Part shown: piece by piece, positions 37,693 through 46,428 of the stretch
How positions within the stretch are numbered: position 1 is the first letter of the stretch
Layout of the letters: each line of letters begins with the position of its first letter
NCBI RefSeq assembly: GCF_002278925.1
Contig: NZ_NCJH01000007.1
Coordinates: forward strand, 248,001-312,000
Reading direction: 5' to 3'
Length of the DNA: 64,000 bases
Source of the DNA: Polaromonas sp. 39-63-25
Lineage (GTDB): Bacteria; Pseudomonadota; Gammaproteobacteria; Burkholderiales; Burkholderiaceae_C
The notes under the pieces: generated by a model
Told to the model about the DNA's origin: nothing
Seen by the model: only the letters and a program-made list of their open reading frames with translations
The model's database searches: none
Program-made: the position numbers and the translations under genes

Positions 37693-38142
37693 TTAGAGTC
37701 GGCCGTAGCCACTGACCGGGGCTTCTTCCCGGGCTTTCTCAACGTTATTGGCGGCCAGCTTCAGCAGGGGTTTGTCGCTGACTTCGTGGTTGGTGGGCCG
37801 CAACTGTCCAAAAATGACGGCGCCCTGGTGCATTTCAAGTGCCTTGTAAGCCACATCGCCCTGGATCTTGGCCTTGGGCTGCAGCTCGAGGAGTTCCGCC
37901 GCATGCACCGGTCCCATGACGCGACCATTGATGATGACGTGGTCGGCATGGATGGCCCCGGTGACACAGGCGGACTCGCTGATCACCAGAATGCTGGGGC
38001 TGCCCTCGTTGGCACGGATGTCACCGATCACTTCGCCGTCGATGCGCAAGCCGTCGGTGAACTTCAGGTTGCCTTCTATGCAACTGCCCTGGGCAATCAG
38101 GCTTTTGATCGGGGGCTGCGATTTTTTACCAAACATGGACAA
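37693..38142 (-). CDS. Bactofilin (polymer-forming cytoskeletal protein)
   Basis: 149 residues. DUF583 right-handed beta-helix core (SLIAQGSCIEGNLKFTDGLR, IDGEVIGDI, VTGAIHADHVIINGRVMGPV, KIQGDVAYKALEMHQGAVIF) with short unstructured ends (MSMFGKKSQPP at the start). Bactofilins polymerise without nucleotide at the membrane and position cell-wall or polarity factors. Sits between DUF6776 and erpA on one strand; neighbouring M23 peptidase and anmK are on the other strand. Confidence 0.92.
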   Translation of the reverse strand: MSMFGKKSQPPIKSLIAQGSCIEGNLKFTDGLRIDGEVIGDIRANEGSPSILVISESACVTGAIHADHVIINGRVMGPVHAAELLELQPKAKIQGDVAYKALEMHQGAVIFGQLRPTNHEVSDKPLLKLAANNVEKAREEAPVSGYGRL

Positions 38143-38175
38143 ATCCTGTGAGATTCTGGATGTTGAAGCGGGGGT

Positions 38176-38883
38176 TCAGAGCTTGATGGTCTGGACGGAG
38201 CGGACGGCCGTTCCTTCGAGGACCTTGGCGGTCACCGTTTGTACCACGGCCAGGGGGGGCAGGTCGAGCACCCCTTCGATGCGGCGGTACTGCTTGAACT
38301 GCAGGAGCTGGGCGCCGCCCGGCAAGCCTGTTGTCCATGGCTTGCCGGCCAGGGTACCGCTGAAAGTGAGTTCCAGCTTGCCGTTGAACACCGGTGCGTC
38401 CTTGACCGGCTGGATCACCAGCACTTGCCACTTGACCTGCGTGTCGGTCAGGGCTTCGGCCTGCAGGCCGCGAATGGCGGCGTTTTCCACGCCGCCGGCA
38501 GGCAGGAGTTTTTCAAAAAAACCGAGATCGTCGCGCAGCAGCCGGTTGTCCGCTTCGAGCTGGCGGATCTGGGCCACCATCTTTTCCTGCGCGGCCTTCT
38601 CGGCAGTCAGCAGGCTGCCCGAAATGTTGGCGATCGACTGCGATTTGTCGCGCTCCGCGCGCAGTGCGGCGACCTCCTCCCGCAGCCTGGTCAGCTCCAG
38701 CTTGGCATCCTTGTCCAGCCCCGCGATGCTGACGCCGAGTTCGAAGGTCCACAGCGCGATGGCCGCAGAAAACCCCAGCATCATCGCGCCCAGCGCCCAG
38801 CGCAGCGGCCAGGGCAAGGACGTGCGAATGGCCATGCGCGGGGAGCTGATGGTCAGGCGGCGGCGAAACAGGCGGAATTTCAA
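38176..38883 (-). CDS. DUF6776 family membrane-anchored coiled-coil protein
   Basis: 235 residues. An Arg-rich cytoplasmic start, one membrane helix (LRWALGAMMLGFSAAIALWTF), a coiled coil of ~70 residues (KLELTRLREEVAALRAERDK; MVAQIRQLEADNRLLRDDL), then a conserved periplasmic beta domain (VKWQVLVIQPVKDAPVFNGK; LPGGAQLLQFKQYRRIEGVL). This fits DUF6776, which regularly precedes bactofilin genes in betaproteobacteria and may be its membrane partner (inference from gene order). Confidence 0.8.
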   Translation of the reverse strand: MKFRLFRRRLTISSPRMAIRTSLPWPLRWALGAMMLGFSAAIALWTFELGVSIAGLDKDAKLELTRLREEVAALRAERDKSQSIANISGSLLTAEKAAQEKMVAQIRQLEADNRLLRDDLGFFEKLLPAGGVENAAIRGLQAEALTDTQVKWQVLVIQPVKDAPVFNGKLELTFSGTLAGKPWTTGLPGGAQLLQFKQYRRIEGVLDLPPLAVVQTVTAKVLEGTAVRSVQTIKL

Positions 38884-39010
38884 AAGCGACCTTGGGTTGT
38901 CTTCCAGGAAGTGAATTGTGCACTCAGATGCAGCCTGCGCTGAGTGCTACCCGGCAGGCAGCGGCAAGGATTTGTATCGGCAGGCCCGGCACTGGCTGCG
39001 AACACCCATG

Positions 39011-39044
39011 AAAAAAGCCGCCAGGCGCAAACCAGGCGGCTTTT
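39011..39044 (-). terminator. Terminator of the rplM-rpsI operon
   Basis: On the minus strand AAAAGCCGCCTGG, a TTTGCG loop, and CCTGGCGGCTTTTTT. GC-rich stem with one mismatch followed by six U's, directly after the rpsI stop. Confidence 0.9.
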
Positions 39045-39063
39045 CGGAGACAGCAACAGCGGA

Positions 39064-39456
39064 TTAACGCTTGCTGAACTGCTTGCGACGGCGTGCCGAA
39101 CGGAAGCCGACTTTCTTACGCTCGACTTCACGGGCATCACGCGTGACAAACCCGGCCTGGCTCAGCGCCGGCTTGAGGGTGGTGTCATAGTCGATCAGCG
39201 CGCGGGTAATGCCGTGGCGGATCGCACCGGCCTGGCCGGACTCGCCGCCGCCGTGCACGTTGACCATGATGTCGAAGGTTTCGACATGGTTGGTCAGGTA
39301 CAGGGGCTGCTTGCAGATCATGATCGAGGTTTCGCGACCGAAGAAAGTCTGGATGTCACGGTCGTTGACCGTGATCTTGCCAGTGCCTTTTTTGATGAAC
39401 ACACGGGCGACGCTTGATTTGCGACGGCCGGTGCCATTGTTCCATTCACCAATCAT
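39064..39456 (-). CDS. rpsI: 30S ribosomal protein S9
   Basis: 130 residues, full length. The start [20 protein letters not shown] matches S9, and the C-terminal tail [18 protein letters not shown] with final Lys-Arg reaches the P-site tRNA. Transcribed 11 bp after rplM in the standard order. Confidence 0.98.
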   Translation of the reverse strand: MIGEWNNGTGRRKSSVARVFIKKGTGKITVNDRDIQTFFGRETSIMICKQPLYLTNHVETFDIMVNVHGGGESGQAGAIRHGITRALIDYDTTLKPALSQAGFVTRDAREVERKKVGFRSARRRKQFSKR

Positions 39457-39467
39457 CTCAAGGCTCC

Positions 39468-39848
39468 TTAAATTTCCAGCACTTTAGGCTGTTGGGCGGT
39501 ATGCGGATGCTCTGCACCACCGTACACCTTGAGTTTTTTGATCATGGCGTAACCAAGCGGGCCCTTGGGCAGCATGCCCTTGACGGCTTTTTCCAGGGCG
39601 CGGCCCGGGAACTTGGTTTGCATGTCGCGGAAATTCGTAGCCGAGATACCGCCGGGGTAACCCGAATGGCGATAGTAGATCTTGTCGGTCGACTTGGCGC
39701 CGGTGACACGAAGCTGGGCTGCGTTGATGATGACGATGAAGTCACCGGTATCGACGTGAGGCGTATAAATGGCCTTGTGTTTGCCGCGCAAACGGAGAGC
39801 AACTTCGCTGGCTACTCGTCCGAGGACCTTGTCGGTCGCGTCAATCAC
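39468..39848 (-). CDS. rplM: 50S ribosomal protein L13, N-terminus apparently missing
   Basis: 126 residues from a GTG at 39848 ([20 protein letters not shown] onward), ending [12 protein letters not shown] exactly as in L13. Normal bacterial L13 has 142 residues; the first 16 (pattern MxTFSAKPAEVxHEWF before VIDATDK) are absent. Only 20 bases separate GTG from the leader's AAGAGG ribosome-binding-like sequence, and upstream in frame there is no Met codon before a stop. Either a real 48-base deletion with translation from GTG, or an assembly or sequencing error. Confidence 0.9.
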   Translation of the reverse strand: MIDATDKVLGRVASEVALRLRGKHKAIYTPHVDTGDFIVIINAAQLRVTGAKSTDKIYYRHSGYPGGISATNFRDMQTKFPGRALEKAVKGMLPKGPLGYAMIKKLKVYGGAEHPHTAQQPKVLEI

Positions 39849-39924
39849 ATGTTTCTCTGATGGAAACCTCTTAGGTGGGGTTCAAGCTTCGCCGCGGGGC
39901 CAGCCGATCGCTGCGAAGCCTTCC

Positions 39925-39930
39925 ATTATA
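39925..39930 (-). promoter_or_regulatory. -10 element of the rplM-rpsI promoter
   Basis: Minus-strand TATAAT (in TTTTGTATAATGG) about 75 bases before the rplM start; the -35 region 17 bp upstream reads TGCCCA (weak). The leader can form a stem GCTTCGC / GCGAAGC (39913-39919 with 39886-39892), possibly for ribosomal-protein feedback. Confidence 0.6.
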
Positions 39931-40024
39931 CAAAATCCGGGGCTGCGTGGGCAGCTTCGCGGGTCCGCGCGGCCGGAACGCCCTGTTCTGGCCGTTCGGC
40001 GGCCAATTCCGGGGCCTTTTTGAG

Positions 40025-41743
40025 CTAAAACCCGTCGGCCCGCCGGCTGTTCTGCAGTCGGGCGTTGTTTTCAACACACAGGGGGAGCTTGGCCATCTCC
40101 GGCTTCTGGCACTGCCGAAAAATACACATGGGTCGGGTCACGAAGTTGCTGTCGGCACACAAGGCGAGCGGATCGGGGGGCTTCACACGCTGTGGCAGCT
40201 CCACCCGCTCCGGTGTCACGGCAACCAACGGCGGCGGCACGGGCGCCGGGCTCGTGGCATCGGCCGGCGTCGCTGTCTTTTTCGGCGTGGCGCGCTTGAC
40301 GACAGGGCTTGGCCGCAGCTCTGGCGACATAGGTGCCCGGGCGGCCGCTGCGACCTGCTGCACGGGTGCGACCGACACCGGCACGGGTTCGGCCAATGTG
40401 GCGGCCGGCGGGCTGACCACCCGCTGCACGATCTCAGCAGCGGCCGGGGCAGCCTGCGCGAGCCGGGTTTCGGGCGCGCGCGCCCCCCGTCCCAGCATCA
40501 GTCCCAGCAACAGGGCAACGATGGCCACGGCCACCACGCCAGCACCCACACGCCACGAAAGGCCAGACCGGGCGGGCGCGGCCACGGCGGCGGCCGGCGC
40601 TGGTGCCGAAACAGCCGGCCGCTGGGCGGCAAGCTCCCGCCGCCGGGGCGCAGCCGCCAGGGGTTGTGTCGGGTCATTGCGGGGTGCCGGTGCAGGAGGT
40701 TGCGGCGAAGGTGGTTCCGCCCTGGCCGCCAGCCGTGAGACGGACAGGCCCGGCGGTGCCCAGATCGGGCCCAGTTCGGCACGCCAGTCGAAACGGGACA
40801 TGCCATTGGGCGTTTCGAGCGCCATGAGTTGCACCAGGGCCCCCACGCTTTGCGGCCTGTCCCTGGCGTCGATCGCCAGCGCCTGGCTGATCGCCTGCAC
40901 AAACGGCTGCGAATAACCGAGGCCAAACTGCTCCTGCACCGTGCGCGCCACACGGGCAAAAGGCGGCAGGCGGTCGCGCACGGCCCGGAAAGTGGCCGGC
41001 AGCGGTGGCTTGTTGCAAAGCAGGCCATGCACCACGGCGGCCAGCGCATACAGGTCGGTCCACGGCCCCTGGCGCATGTCGGGCGCGCCGGCGTGTTGCT
41101 CCAGCGGCGCGTAGCTCAGCTTGAAGGCGTCGGTCAGGTCCTGCGTCTTGCCGCCCATGGCATGGCGCGCCGCGCCCAGGTCCAGCAGCACTGGCGGGCC
41201 GATGTCCTGCAGGAAGATGTTGTCGGGCGAGACGTCGCGGTGCACCGCGCGGCCCTGGTGCAGGGTCTTGAGTGCGCCCAGCACCGCCCACAGCACCTTG
41301 CGCAGCCAGGCCTCGGTAGGCGGGCTGCGCATCTGGCTGCGCGCCGCCTGCAGCGTGATGCCGCGGTAGAGGGGCATCACCATGTAAGCCGTCTGGTGCG
41401 CTTCCCAGTAACGGAAAACCTTGACCAGCGACGGATGGTCGAACTGCGCCAGCAGCCGCGCCTCGGCGACAAAAGACTGCAGCCCGACCTGAAAGGCCGC
41501 CTGGTCGGCCGGGTCGCGAACTACCACCGCACCATCCGCGCCGCGGCAGGCCAGCGTGGCCGGCATGAACTCCTTGATGGCCACCGGCCGCTGCAGCGAG
41601 TGGTCGAACGCCTGGTAGACCATGCCAAAACCACCGACGCCCAGCAGACCCAGCACTTCAAACTCGGCCAGGCGCGTGCCCACCGGCAAGGCATCCACAT
41701 GCGTCATCAGGGAAACGGGGGTCGGGCTGGGCGAGGCTGTCAT
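40025..41743 (-). CDS. Serine/threonine protein kinase with C-terminal transmembrane segment
   Basis: 572 residues. Eukaryote-like kinase domain (about 20-290): Gly loop LLGVGGFGMVY, ATP Lys in PVAIKEFMP, catalytic loop VHRDVSPDNIFL (RDVSPDN in place of RDIKPEN) and DLGAA where DFG is usual, a variant shared by a bacterial kinase subgroup. Then a Pro/Ala-rich linker, a membrane helix (GVVAVAIVALLLGLMLG) and a Pro/Ala-rich C-terminal periplasmic part with four cysteines near the end (LCADSNFVTRPMCIFRQCQK). ATG 41743 chosen; 41706 is possible. Divergent from rlmJ. Signal and targets unknown. Confidence 0.88.
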   Translation of the reverse strand: MTASPSPTPVSLMTHVDALPVGTRLAEFEVLGLLGVGGFGMVYQAFDHSLQRPVAIKEFMPATLACRGADGAVVVRDPADQAAFQVGLQSFVAEARLLAQFDHPSLVKVFRYWEAHQTAYMVMPLYRGITLQAARSQMRSPPTEAWLRKVLWAVLGALKTLHQGRAVHRDVSPDNIFLQDIGPPVLLDLGAARHAMGGKTQDLTDAFKLSYAPLEQHAGAPDMRQGPWTDLYALAAVVHGLLCNKPPLPATFRAVRDRLPPFARVARTVQEQFGLGYSQPFVQAISQALAIDARDRPQSVGALVQLMALETPNGMSRFDWRAELGPIWAPPGLSVSRLAARAEPPSPQPPAPAPRNDPTQPLAAAPRRRELAAQRPAVSAPAPAAAVAAPARSGLSWRVGAGVVAVAIVALLLGLMLGRGARAPETRLAQAAPAAAEIVQRVVSPPAATLAEPVPVSVAPVQQVAAAARAPMSPELRPSPVVKRATPKKTATPADATSPAPVPPPLVAVTPERVELPQRVKPPDPLALCADSNFVTRPMCIFRQCQKPEMAKLPLCVENNARLQNSRRADGF

Positions 41744-41944
41744 GAAGGGACTGTGGCAACAGGAGAGCTGTAGATGGCAACGTGGGGCTGTCATTAGGCA
41801 TGGGCGCCCTGCCGCCGTCAAGGCGCCCGGGCGGCCAGAATGCTGCGTCCGTCGGTATTGTGTTGCAGATTGCAAGCAGCCGGCCCAGCCGCCCGGCGCG
41901 GTCAAAAAAAGAGCCTGTCTGGCGGCGCCCGTTAACATAGCGAC

Positions 41945-42943
41945 ATGTTCAGTTATCGCCACGCCTTCCATGCCGGCAACCATGCCGATGTGCTCAAGCA
42001 CACCACGCTGATTGCGTTGATGAAGTATTTGACCCAGAAAGACACGGCGCTGACCGTGATCGACACGCACGCCGGCGCCGGGCTGTACCGCCTCGACGGC
42101 GACTACACCGAAACCAGCGGCGAAGCGCAGGAGGGCATTTTTCGCCTGGTCTCTGCATCAAAAGCGCCCACAACCCTTTCTGCATCAGCGCCAGCAGCTA
42201 CCAAAAAAGTAGCGACCTCCAAAACGCCAGGCGCAGCAAAAGCAGCGGCCGACGAACCCCTGGCCCCCGCGCTGCAGGACTATATCGACCTGCTGCGCGG
42301 CCTGAACCCGCAGTTCGCCGCAAGCGGTGATCCGGCGCACCTGAAGATTTACCCCGGCTCGCCGTTCATCGAGCAGCAATTCCTCAGCGGCCGCGACAAG
42401 CTCAAGCTGTTTGAACTGCACCCGACCGATTTCAAGTCGCTGACCGGCAACATCGCGCAACTGGGCGTGGGCCGCCAGGTCACGGTGGCGTGCGAGGACG
42501 GCTTTGAGGTGCTGAAGACCTTTTTGCCGCCGCCGGCGCGCCGTGCCATGGTGCTGTGCGATCCGAGCTACGAGATCAAGAGCGACTACGCCCGCGTCGC
42601 GGCCTGCATGGGCGATGCCGTCAAGCGTTTTGCCACCGGCACCTATGTGGTCTGGTACCCCATCATTCCGCGCCCCGAGGCCCATGACCTGCCGCGCAAG
42701 CTCAAGACGCTGGCGACCAAGGCGGGCCGCAGCTGGCTCAACGCCACGCTCACGGTCAAGTCCAGCAAGCTGACCACCGACGAGGCCGGCGACATCAAAC
42801 GCCCGGGCCTGCCGGCCAGCGGCATGTTTGTGATCAACCCGCCGCACACGCTCAAGGCCGACCTGCAGGCGGCCCTGCCGCAGCTGGTGGCGCGCCTGGG
42901 ACAGGACCGCAACGCCGGCTTCACGCTGGACCACGGCGGCTGA
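41945..42943 (+). CDS. rlmJ: 23S rRNA (adenine(2030)-N6)-methyltransferase RlmJ
   Basis: 332 residues, against about 280 in the family. N-terminus MFSYRHAFHAGNHADVLKH, SAM-binding IDTHAGAGLY, and the catalytic LCDPSYEIKSDY (DPPY-type) are clear. The extra ~45 residues (KAPTTLSASAPAATKKVATS and following Ala/Lys-rich stretch) sit after EGIFRLVSAS and correspond to an in-frame repeat A copy (42157-42213) plus flanking low-complexity sequence, in the position of the family's helical insertion domain. Core enzyme looks intact. Confidence 0.94.
   Translation: MFSYRHAFHAGNHADVLKHTTLIALMKYLTQKDTALTVIDTHAGAGLYRLDGDYTETSGEAQEGIFRLVSASKAPTTLSASAPAATKKVATSKTPGAAKAAADEPLAPALQDYIDLLRGLNPQFAASGDPAHLKIYPGSPFIEQQFLSGRDKLKLFELHPTDFKSLTGNIAQLGVGRQVTVACEDGFEVLKTFLPPPARRAMVLCDPSYEIKSDYARVAACMGDAVKRFATGTYVVWYPIIPRPEAHDLPRKLKTLATKAGRSWLNATLTVKSSKLTTDEAGDIKRPGLPASGMFVINPPHTLKADLQAALPQLVARLGQDRNAGFTLDHGG
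42157..42213 (+). repeat. Repeat A copy inside rlmJ
   Basis: ATCAAAAGCGCCCACAACCC, TTTCTGCATCAGCGCC, AGCAGCTACCAAAAAAGTAGC: same order of blocks as the ybeY-dtd copy, in frame, about 57 bp. Confidence 0.8.
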
Positions 42944-42974
42944 CCGGAAACTGCCGCCGGCAAAGGGTCTGTCC

Positions 42975-45026
42975 ATGCATGTGATCCTGGTTGTTGAGGA
43001 CGACGACGCCATTCGCAGCAACATCGCCCGCCTGCTGACGCTGGAGGGGTTCGAGGCGGTCTCGGCCGCCGATGGCCGGTCCGGCCTCGCACACGCCAGG
43101 GCCCGCACGCCGGACCTGATCATTTCGGACGTCAACATGCCCGGCATGGATGGCTTTGAGCTGCTGGCTGCGGTACGGGCCGACCCGGCGCTGGCGACCA
43201 CTCCGTTCATGCTGCTGACCGCGCTGGACGACCGCGGCAGCATGCGCCGCGGCATGACCGGCGGCGCCGACGACTACCTGTCCAAGCCTTTCACGCGCAC
43301 CGAGCTGCTCGAAGCCGTCAACGCGCAGCTGCGCAAAAAAGGTCTCGTCGACACACGCATTGCGTCCAGCCTGGCGGCACTCGAGGCGCGCCTGCGCACG
43401 GCTTTCGGCAGCGACATTGGCGGCGGCCGGCCTGAAGCCTTTCCGGTGGACATGCCGGCGGACAGCGAAGACGGGCAGGCACTCGACGCCACGGTGCTGG
43501 TGTCGACGATTCGCCACTTCACCTCGCTGGCCGAAAAACTCGAGGCTGGTGAGGTTTCGGAATTGCTGACCGGCTACTTCGATCGCAGTTGCCAGCCGGT
43601 ACTCAAGAATGGCGGGCGGCACCTCAAGTTCGTCGGCGACGGCCTGATGGCGGTGTTTGCCGACACGCTCAGCGGCTCGCCGCTGCCGGCGCAGCGCCGC
43701 GCCGTTTCCGCGGCGCTGGCGATGGCGCTGGCAGCCCACGAGTTCCGCGACTGGCTGGCACAGCGTTTCCCGGACCGCGGCCTGCCGCCGTTTGCCATCG
43801 GCATCGGGCTGCACAGCGGCGAGACAACGCTGTGCCGCATGGGCCCGCCGGGCAGCCAAGAGCTGATGCCGGTGGGCGATACCGTCAGCCTTGCCGCGCG
43901 CCTGGAGGCGGTCACGCGCGAGCGCGGCTGGACCGTGCTGGCCAGCCGCGCCGTGCTGGCCGGTGCCGGCCCCGGCATCCAGACCGGCGCGCAGGAGACA
44001 CTGACCGTTCCCGGCAAGAACCTCACACTGGACGTGGTGGAAATCACCGGCCTGGTGACCGGGATGGACGACAAGATCCACGGCATGGCCAGCCTGACCG
44101 AGCGTGCCAACGAGATCAGCGCGGCGGTCAGGACCAACTCCGAGATCACCGCGCGGGCCGTCAAGGATGCCCTGCAGGCCAAGCTGGCCGCGCTGAAAGA
44201 GCAGCGCTTTGCGCCCGACACCGAGCCGGTGCGCCTCAAGGGCTATCGCGTCACCCGGAAAATCGGCGCCGGCGGCATGACCGAGGTTTACCTGGCCGAA
44301 CGCGAAGCCGACGGCCTGCCCATCGTGCTCAAGGTGCTGGATTCGCGCGGCAAGGAAGCGTCGGAGCACCTGGTCCGGTTTATCCAGGAGTACGCGCTGC
44401 TGAGCCAGATCAAGCATCCGAATGTGATCCGCATCCACGATCAGGGCTTCAGCGACGAACACGCCTACATCGCGATGGAGTATTTCGAGCGCGGAGACCT
44501 GCGCGGCCTGTTCGGCCCCGGCATGACCCGCGAGCAGGCACTTGCGGTGGTGCAACAACTGGCGCTGGCCCTGGCGGCCATCCACAGCCACGGCATCGTG
44601 CACCGCGACATCAAGCCGGAAAACGTCATGCTGCGCAACGACGGCTCGGTGGCGCTGGCCGATTTCGGCATCGCCAAATCCACGCTGCAGGCCGAAAGCC
44701 TGGGCCTGACGCAGACCCGGCACGGTGATGTGGTCGGCACGCCCTATTACATGAGCCCCGAGCAGGTCAGCGGCAAAGCCGTGACGGCCCGCTCCGACCT
44801 GTACAGCCTGGGCGTCATGCTGTTCGAGATGCTGGCCGGACGGCGCCCTTTCATCGCGGAATCGCTGGAACTGCTGCTGGCCAGGCACCTGCATGCGGAC
44901 ACGCCGGTGCTGCCTGCGGCGCACGCCGCCCTGCAGCCCATCGTCAACAGACTGATGGCGAAAAACCCCGACAACCGTTATGCATCGGCCGACGCCCTGT
45001 TGGCGGACCTCGCCCGGGTGAGCTGA
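42975..45026 (+). CDS. Receiver - cyclase homology - Ser/Thr kinase fusion protein
   Basis: 683 residues, three signalling modules. (1) Response-regulator receiver, ~1-120: acidic VVEDDD, phospho-acceptor Asp52 in SDVNMPGMDGF, Lys104 in LSKPF. (2) Class III nucleotide cyclase homology domain, ~165-355: TVLVSTIRHFTSLAEKL, KFVGDGLMAVFAD (Asp222) and VGDTVSLAARLEA. The first metal Asp expected in VLF(S/A)DIRGFT is Thr178, so catalysis is doubtful and it may be a sensory or dimerisation module. (3) Kinase, ~420-683: IGAGGMTEVYLA, IVLKVLD, IVHRDIKPENVML, DFGIAKS, GTPYYMSPEQ: all catalytic residues present. Soluble. No partner histidine kinase in the window. Confidence 0.9.
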   Translation: MHVILVVEDDDAIRSNIARLLTLEGFEAVSAADGRSGLAHARARTPDLIISDVNMPGMDGFELLAAVRADPALATTPFMLLTALDDRGSMRRGMTGGADDYLSKPFTRTELLEAVNAQLRKKGLVDTRIASSLAALEARLRTAFGSDIGGGRPEAFPVDMPADSEDGQALDATVLVSTIRHFTSLAEKLEAGEVSELLTGYFDRSCQPVLKNGGRHLKFVGDGLMAVFADTLSGSPLPAQRRAVSAALAMALAAHEFRDWLAQRFPDRGLPPFAIGIGLHSGETTLCRMGPPGSQELMPVGDTVSLAARLEAVTRERGWTVLASRAVLAGAGPGIQTGAQETLTVPGKNLTLDVVEITGLVTGMDDKIHGMASLTERANEISAAVRTNSEITARAVKDALQAKLAALKEQRFAPDTEPVRLKGYRVTRKIGAGGMTEVYLAEREADGLPIVLKVLDSRGKEASEHLVRFIQEYALLSQIKHPNVIRIHDQGFSDEHAYIAMEYFERGDLRGLFGPGMTREQALAVVQQLALALAAIHSHGIVHRDIKPENVMLRNDGSVALADFGIAKSTLQAESLGLTQTRHGDVVGTPYYMSPEQVSGKAVTARSDLYSLGVMLFEMLAGRRPFIAESLELLLARHLHADTPVLPAAHAALQPIVNRLMAKNPDNRYASADALLADLARVS

Positions 45027-45050
45027 AAGCCCCCTGCAGCGGAGTCAACA

Positions 45051-45076
45051 ATTAACCGACCGATCGGTCGGTTAAT
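45051..45076. promoter_or_regulatory. Perfect 26-bp palindromic operator of the paa operon
   Basis: ATTAACCGACCGA followed by its exact reverse complement TCGGTCGGTTAAT. It overlaps the -35 region, with TATACT (-10, 45081-45086) immediately downstream. The ACCGACCGATCGGTCGGT form is what a TetR-family repressor (PaaR type) would bind; in that model phenylacetyl-CoA relieves repression. The regulator gene is not in the window. Confidence 0.8.
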
Positions 45077-45080
45077 TCGC

Positions 45081-45086
45081 TATACT
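45081..45086 (+). promoter_or_regulatory. -10 element of the paaA promoter
   Basis: TATACT, 45 bases before the paaA start codon, 4 bases after the palindromic operator. Confidence 0.65.
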
Positions 45087-45130
45087 CCGGCTTACCACCG
45101 CCCTGCAGACCGGGTGACAGGAGACAAGAC

Positions 45131-46138
45131 ATGTACACACAATCACTCGACGTGCCCGACACGTCCGCCCCGGCCCTGGCTTCGATCCCGGCGCCCCCCG
45201 ACGCGTTGCAGACACGCTTCGACGAAAAAATCGACGCCGATGAGAAGATCGAGCCGCAGGACTGGATGCCCGAGGCCTACCGCCGCACCTTGGTGCGCCA
45301 GATCAGCCAGCATGCGCACAGCGAGATCATCGGCATGCAGCCCGAAGGCAACTGGATTTCGCGTGCGCCCTCACTCAAACGCAAGGCCATCCTGCTGGCC
45401 AAGGTGCAGGACGAAGGCGGCCACGGCCTCTACCTGTATTCGGCCGCCGAAACCCTGGGCGTGGACCGCGACACGATGCTCGATGCATTGCACACCGGCA
45501 AGGCCAAGTACAGCTCCATCTTCAACTACCCGACGCTGCAGTGGGCCGATGTCGGCGTGATCGGCTGGCTGGTCGACGGCGCGGCCATCATGAACCAGGT
45601 GCCGATCTGCCGCTGCTCCTACGGACCCTATGCGCGCGCCATGGTCCGCATCTGCAAGGAAGAAAGTTTTCACCAGCGCCAGGGCTTTGAAAGCCTGATG
45701 GTGCAGATGCAGGGCACGCCCGAGCAGCGCGCCATGGTGCAGGACGCAGTGAACCGCTGGTGGTGGCCGGTGCTGGCCATGTTCGGTCCGCCCGATGCGG
45801 CCAGCGCCAACACCGCGCAAGGCATGCGCTGGGGCATCAAGCGCATTTCCAACGATGACCTGCGCCAGAAGTTTGTCGACGCCACGGTGCCGCAGGCCGC
45901 GGTGCTGGGCGTGACCTTGCCCGACCCCGACCTGAAGTGGAACGAGGAGCGCCGGCAGCACGACTACGGCGCGATCGACTGGGACGAGTTCTGGGAGGTC
46001 GTCAACGGCAACGGCCCCTGCAACAAGGAGCGCCTGGCCAACCGCGTGAAAGCCCACGAGGACGGCCAGTGGGTGCGCGATGCGGCGCAGGCCCATGCAG
46101 CCAAACAGAAAGCCCGCCAGATGAAGGAAGCAGCATGA
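45131..46138 (+). CDS. paaA: 1,2-phenylacetyl-CoA epoxidase, catalytic subunit PaaA
   Basis: 335 residues. Diiron monooxygenase subunit epoxidising the phenylacetyl-CoA ring. Carboxylate/His ligands appear in [40 protein letters not shown] and [13 protein letters not shown], all as in PaaA. Slightly longer N-terminus (~25 residues, Pro/Ala-rich) than E. coli PaaA. First gene of paaABCDE, overlapping paaB by ATGA. Confidence 0.97.
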   Translation: MYTQSLDVPDTSAPALASIPAPPDALQTRFDEKIDADEKIEPQDWMPEAYRRTLVRQISQHAHSEIIGMQPEGNWISRAPSLKRKAILLAKVQDEGGHGLYLYSAAETLGVDRDTMLDALHTGKAKYSSIFNYPTLQWADVGVIGWLVDGAAIMNQVPICRCSYGPYARAMVRICKEESFHQRQGFESLMVQMQGTPEQRAMVQDAVNRWWWPVLAMFGPPDAASANTAQGMRWGIKRISNDDLRQKFVDATVPQAAVLGVTLPDPDLKWNEERRQHDYGAIDWDEFWEVVNGNGPCNKERLANRVKAHEDGQWVRDAAQAHAAKQKARQMKEAA

Positions 46139-46428
46139 GCAACACACACAACGACTGGCCTCTGTGGGAAGTGTTCGTACGCAGCAAACAAGGGCTGGAA
46201 CACAAACACTGCGGCAGCCTGCACGCCGCCGATGCACAGCAGGCGCTGCAGATGGCGCGCGACGTTTACACACGGCGCCAGGAGGGCGTGAGCATCTGGG
46301 TGGTGCCGTCCAACACCATCACAGCCAGCGAACCCGACGACAAGGCCGCGTTTTTCGAGCCCATGGCCGACAAGATCTACCGGCACCCGACCTTTTACGA
46401 GATCCCTGACGAAGTGGGCCACATGTGA
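46135..46428 (+). CDS. paaB: 1,2-phenylacetyl-CoA epoxidase subunit PaaB
   Basis: 97 residues; small structural/regulatory subunit of the PaaABCE complex. [20 protein letters not shown] and [19 protein letters not shown] are the standard PaaB sequence. Starts in the paaA stop (ATGA) and its stop overlaps the GTG start of paaC. Confidence 0.96.
   Translation: MSNTHNDWPLWEVFVRSKQGLEHKHCGSLHAADAQQALQMARDVYTRRQEGVSIWVVPSNTITASEPDDKAAFFEPMADKIYRHPTFYEIPDEVGHM

Noticed and set aside
43501-43530. Active adenylate cyclase call for the fusion protein
   Set aside because: The first catalytic metal Asp is Thr, so activity is not claimed.
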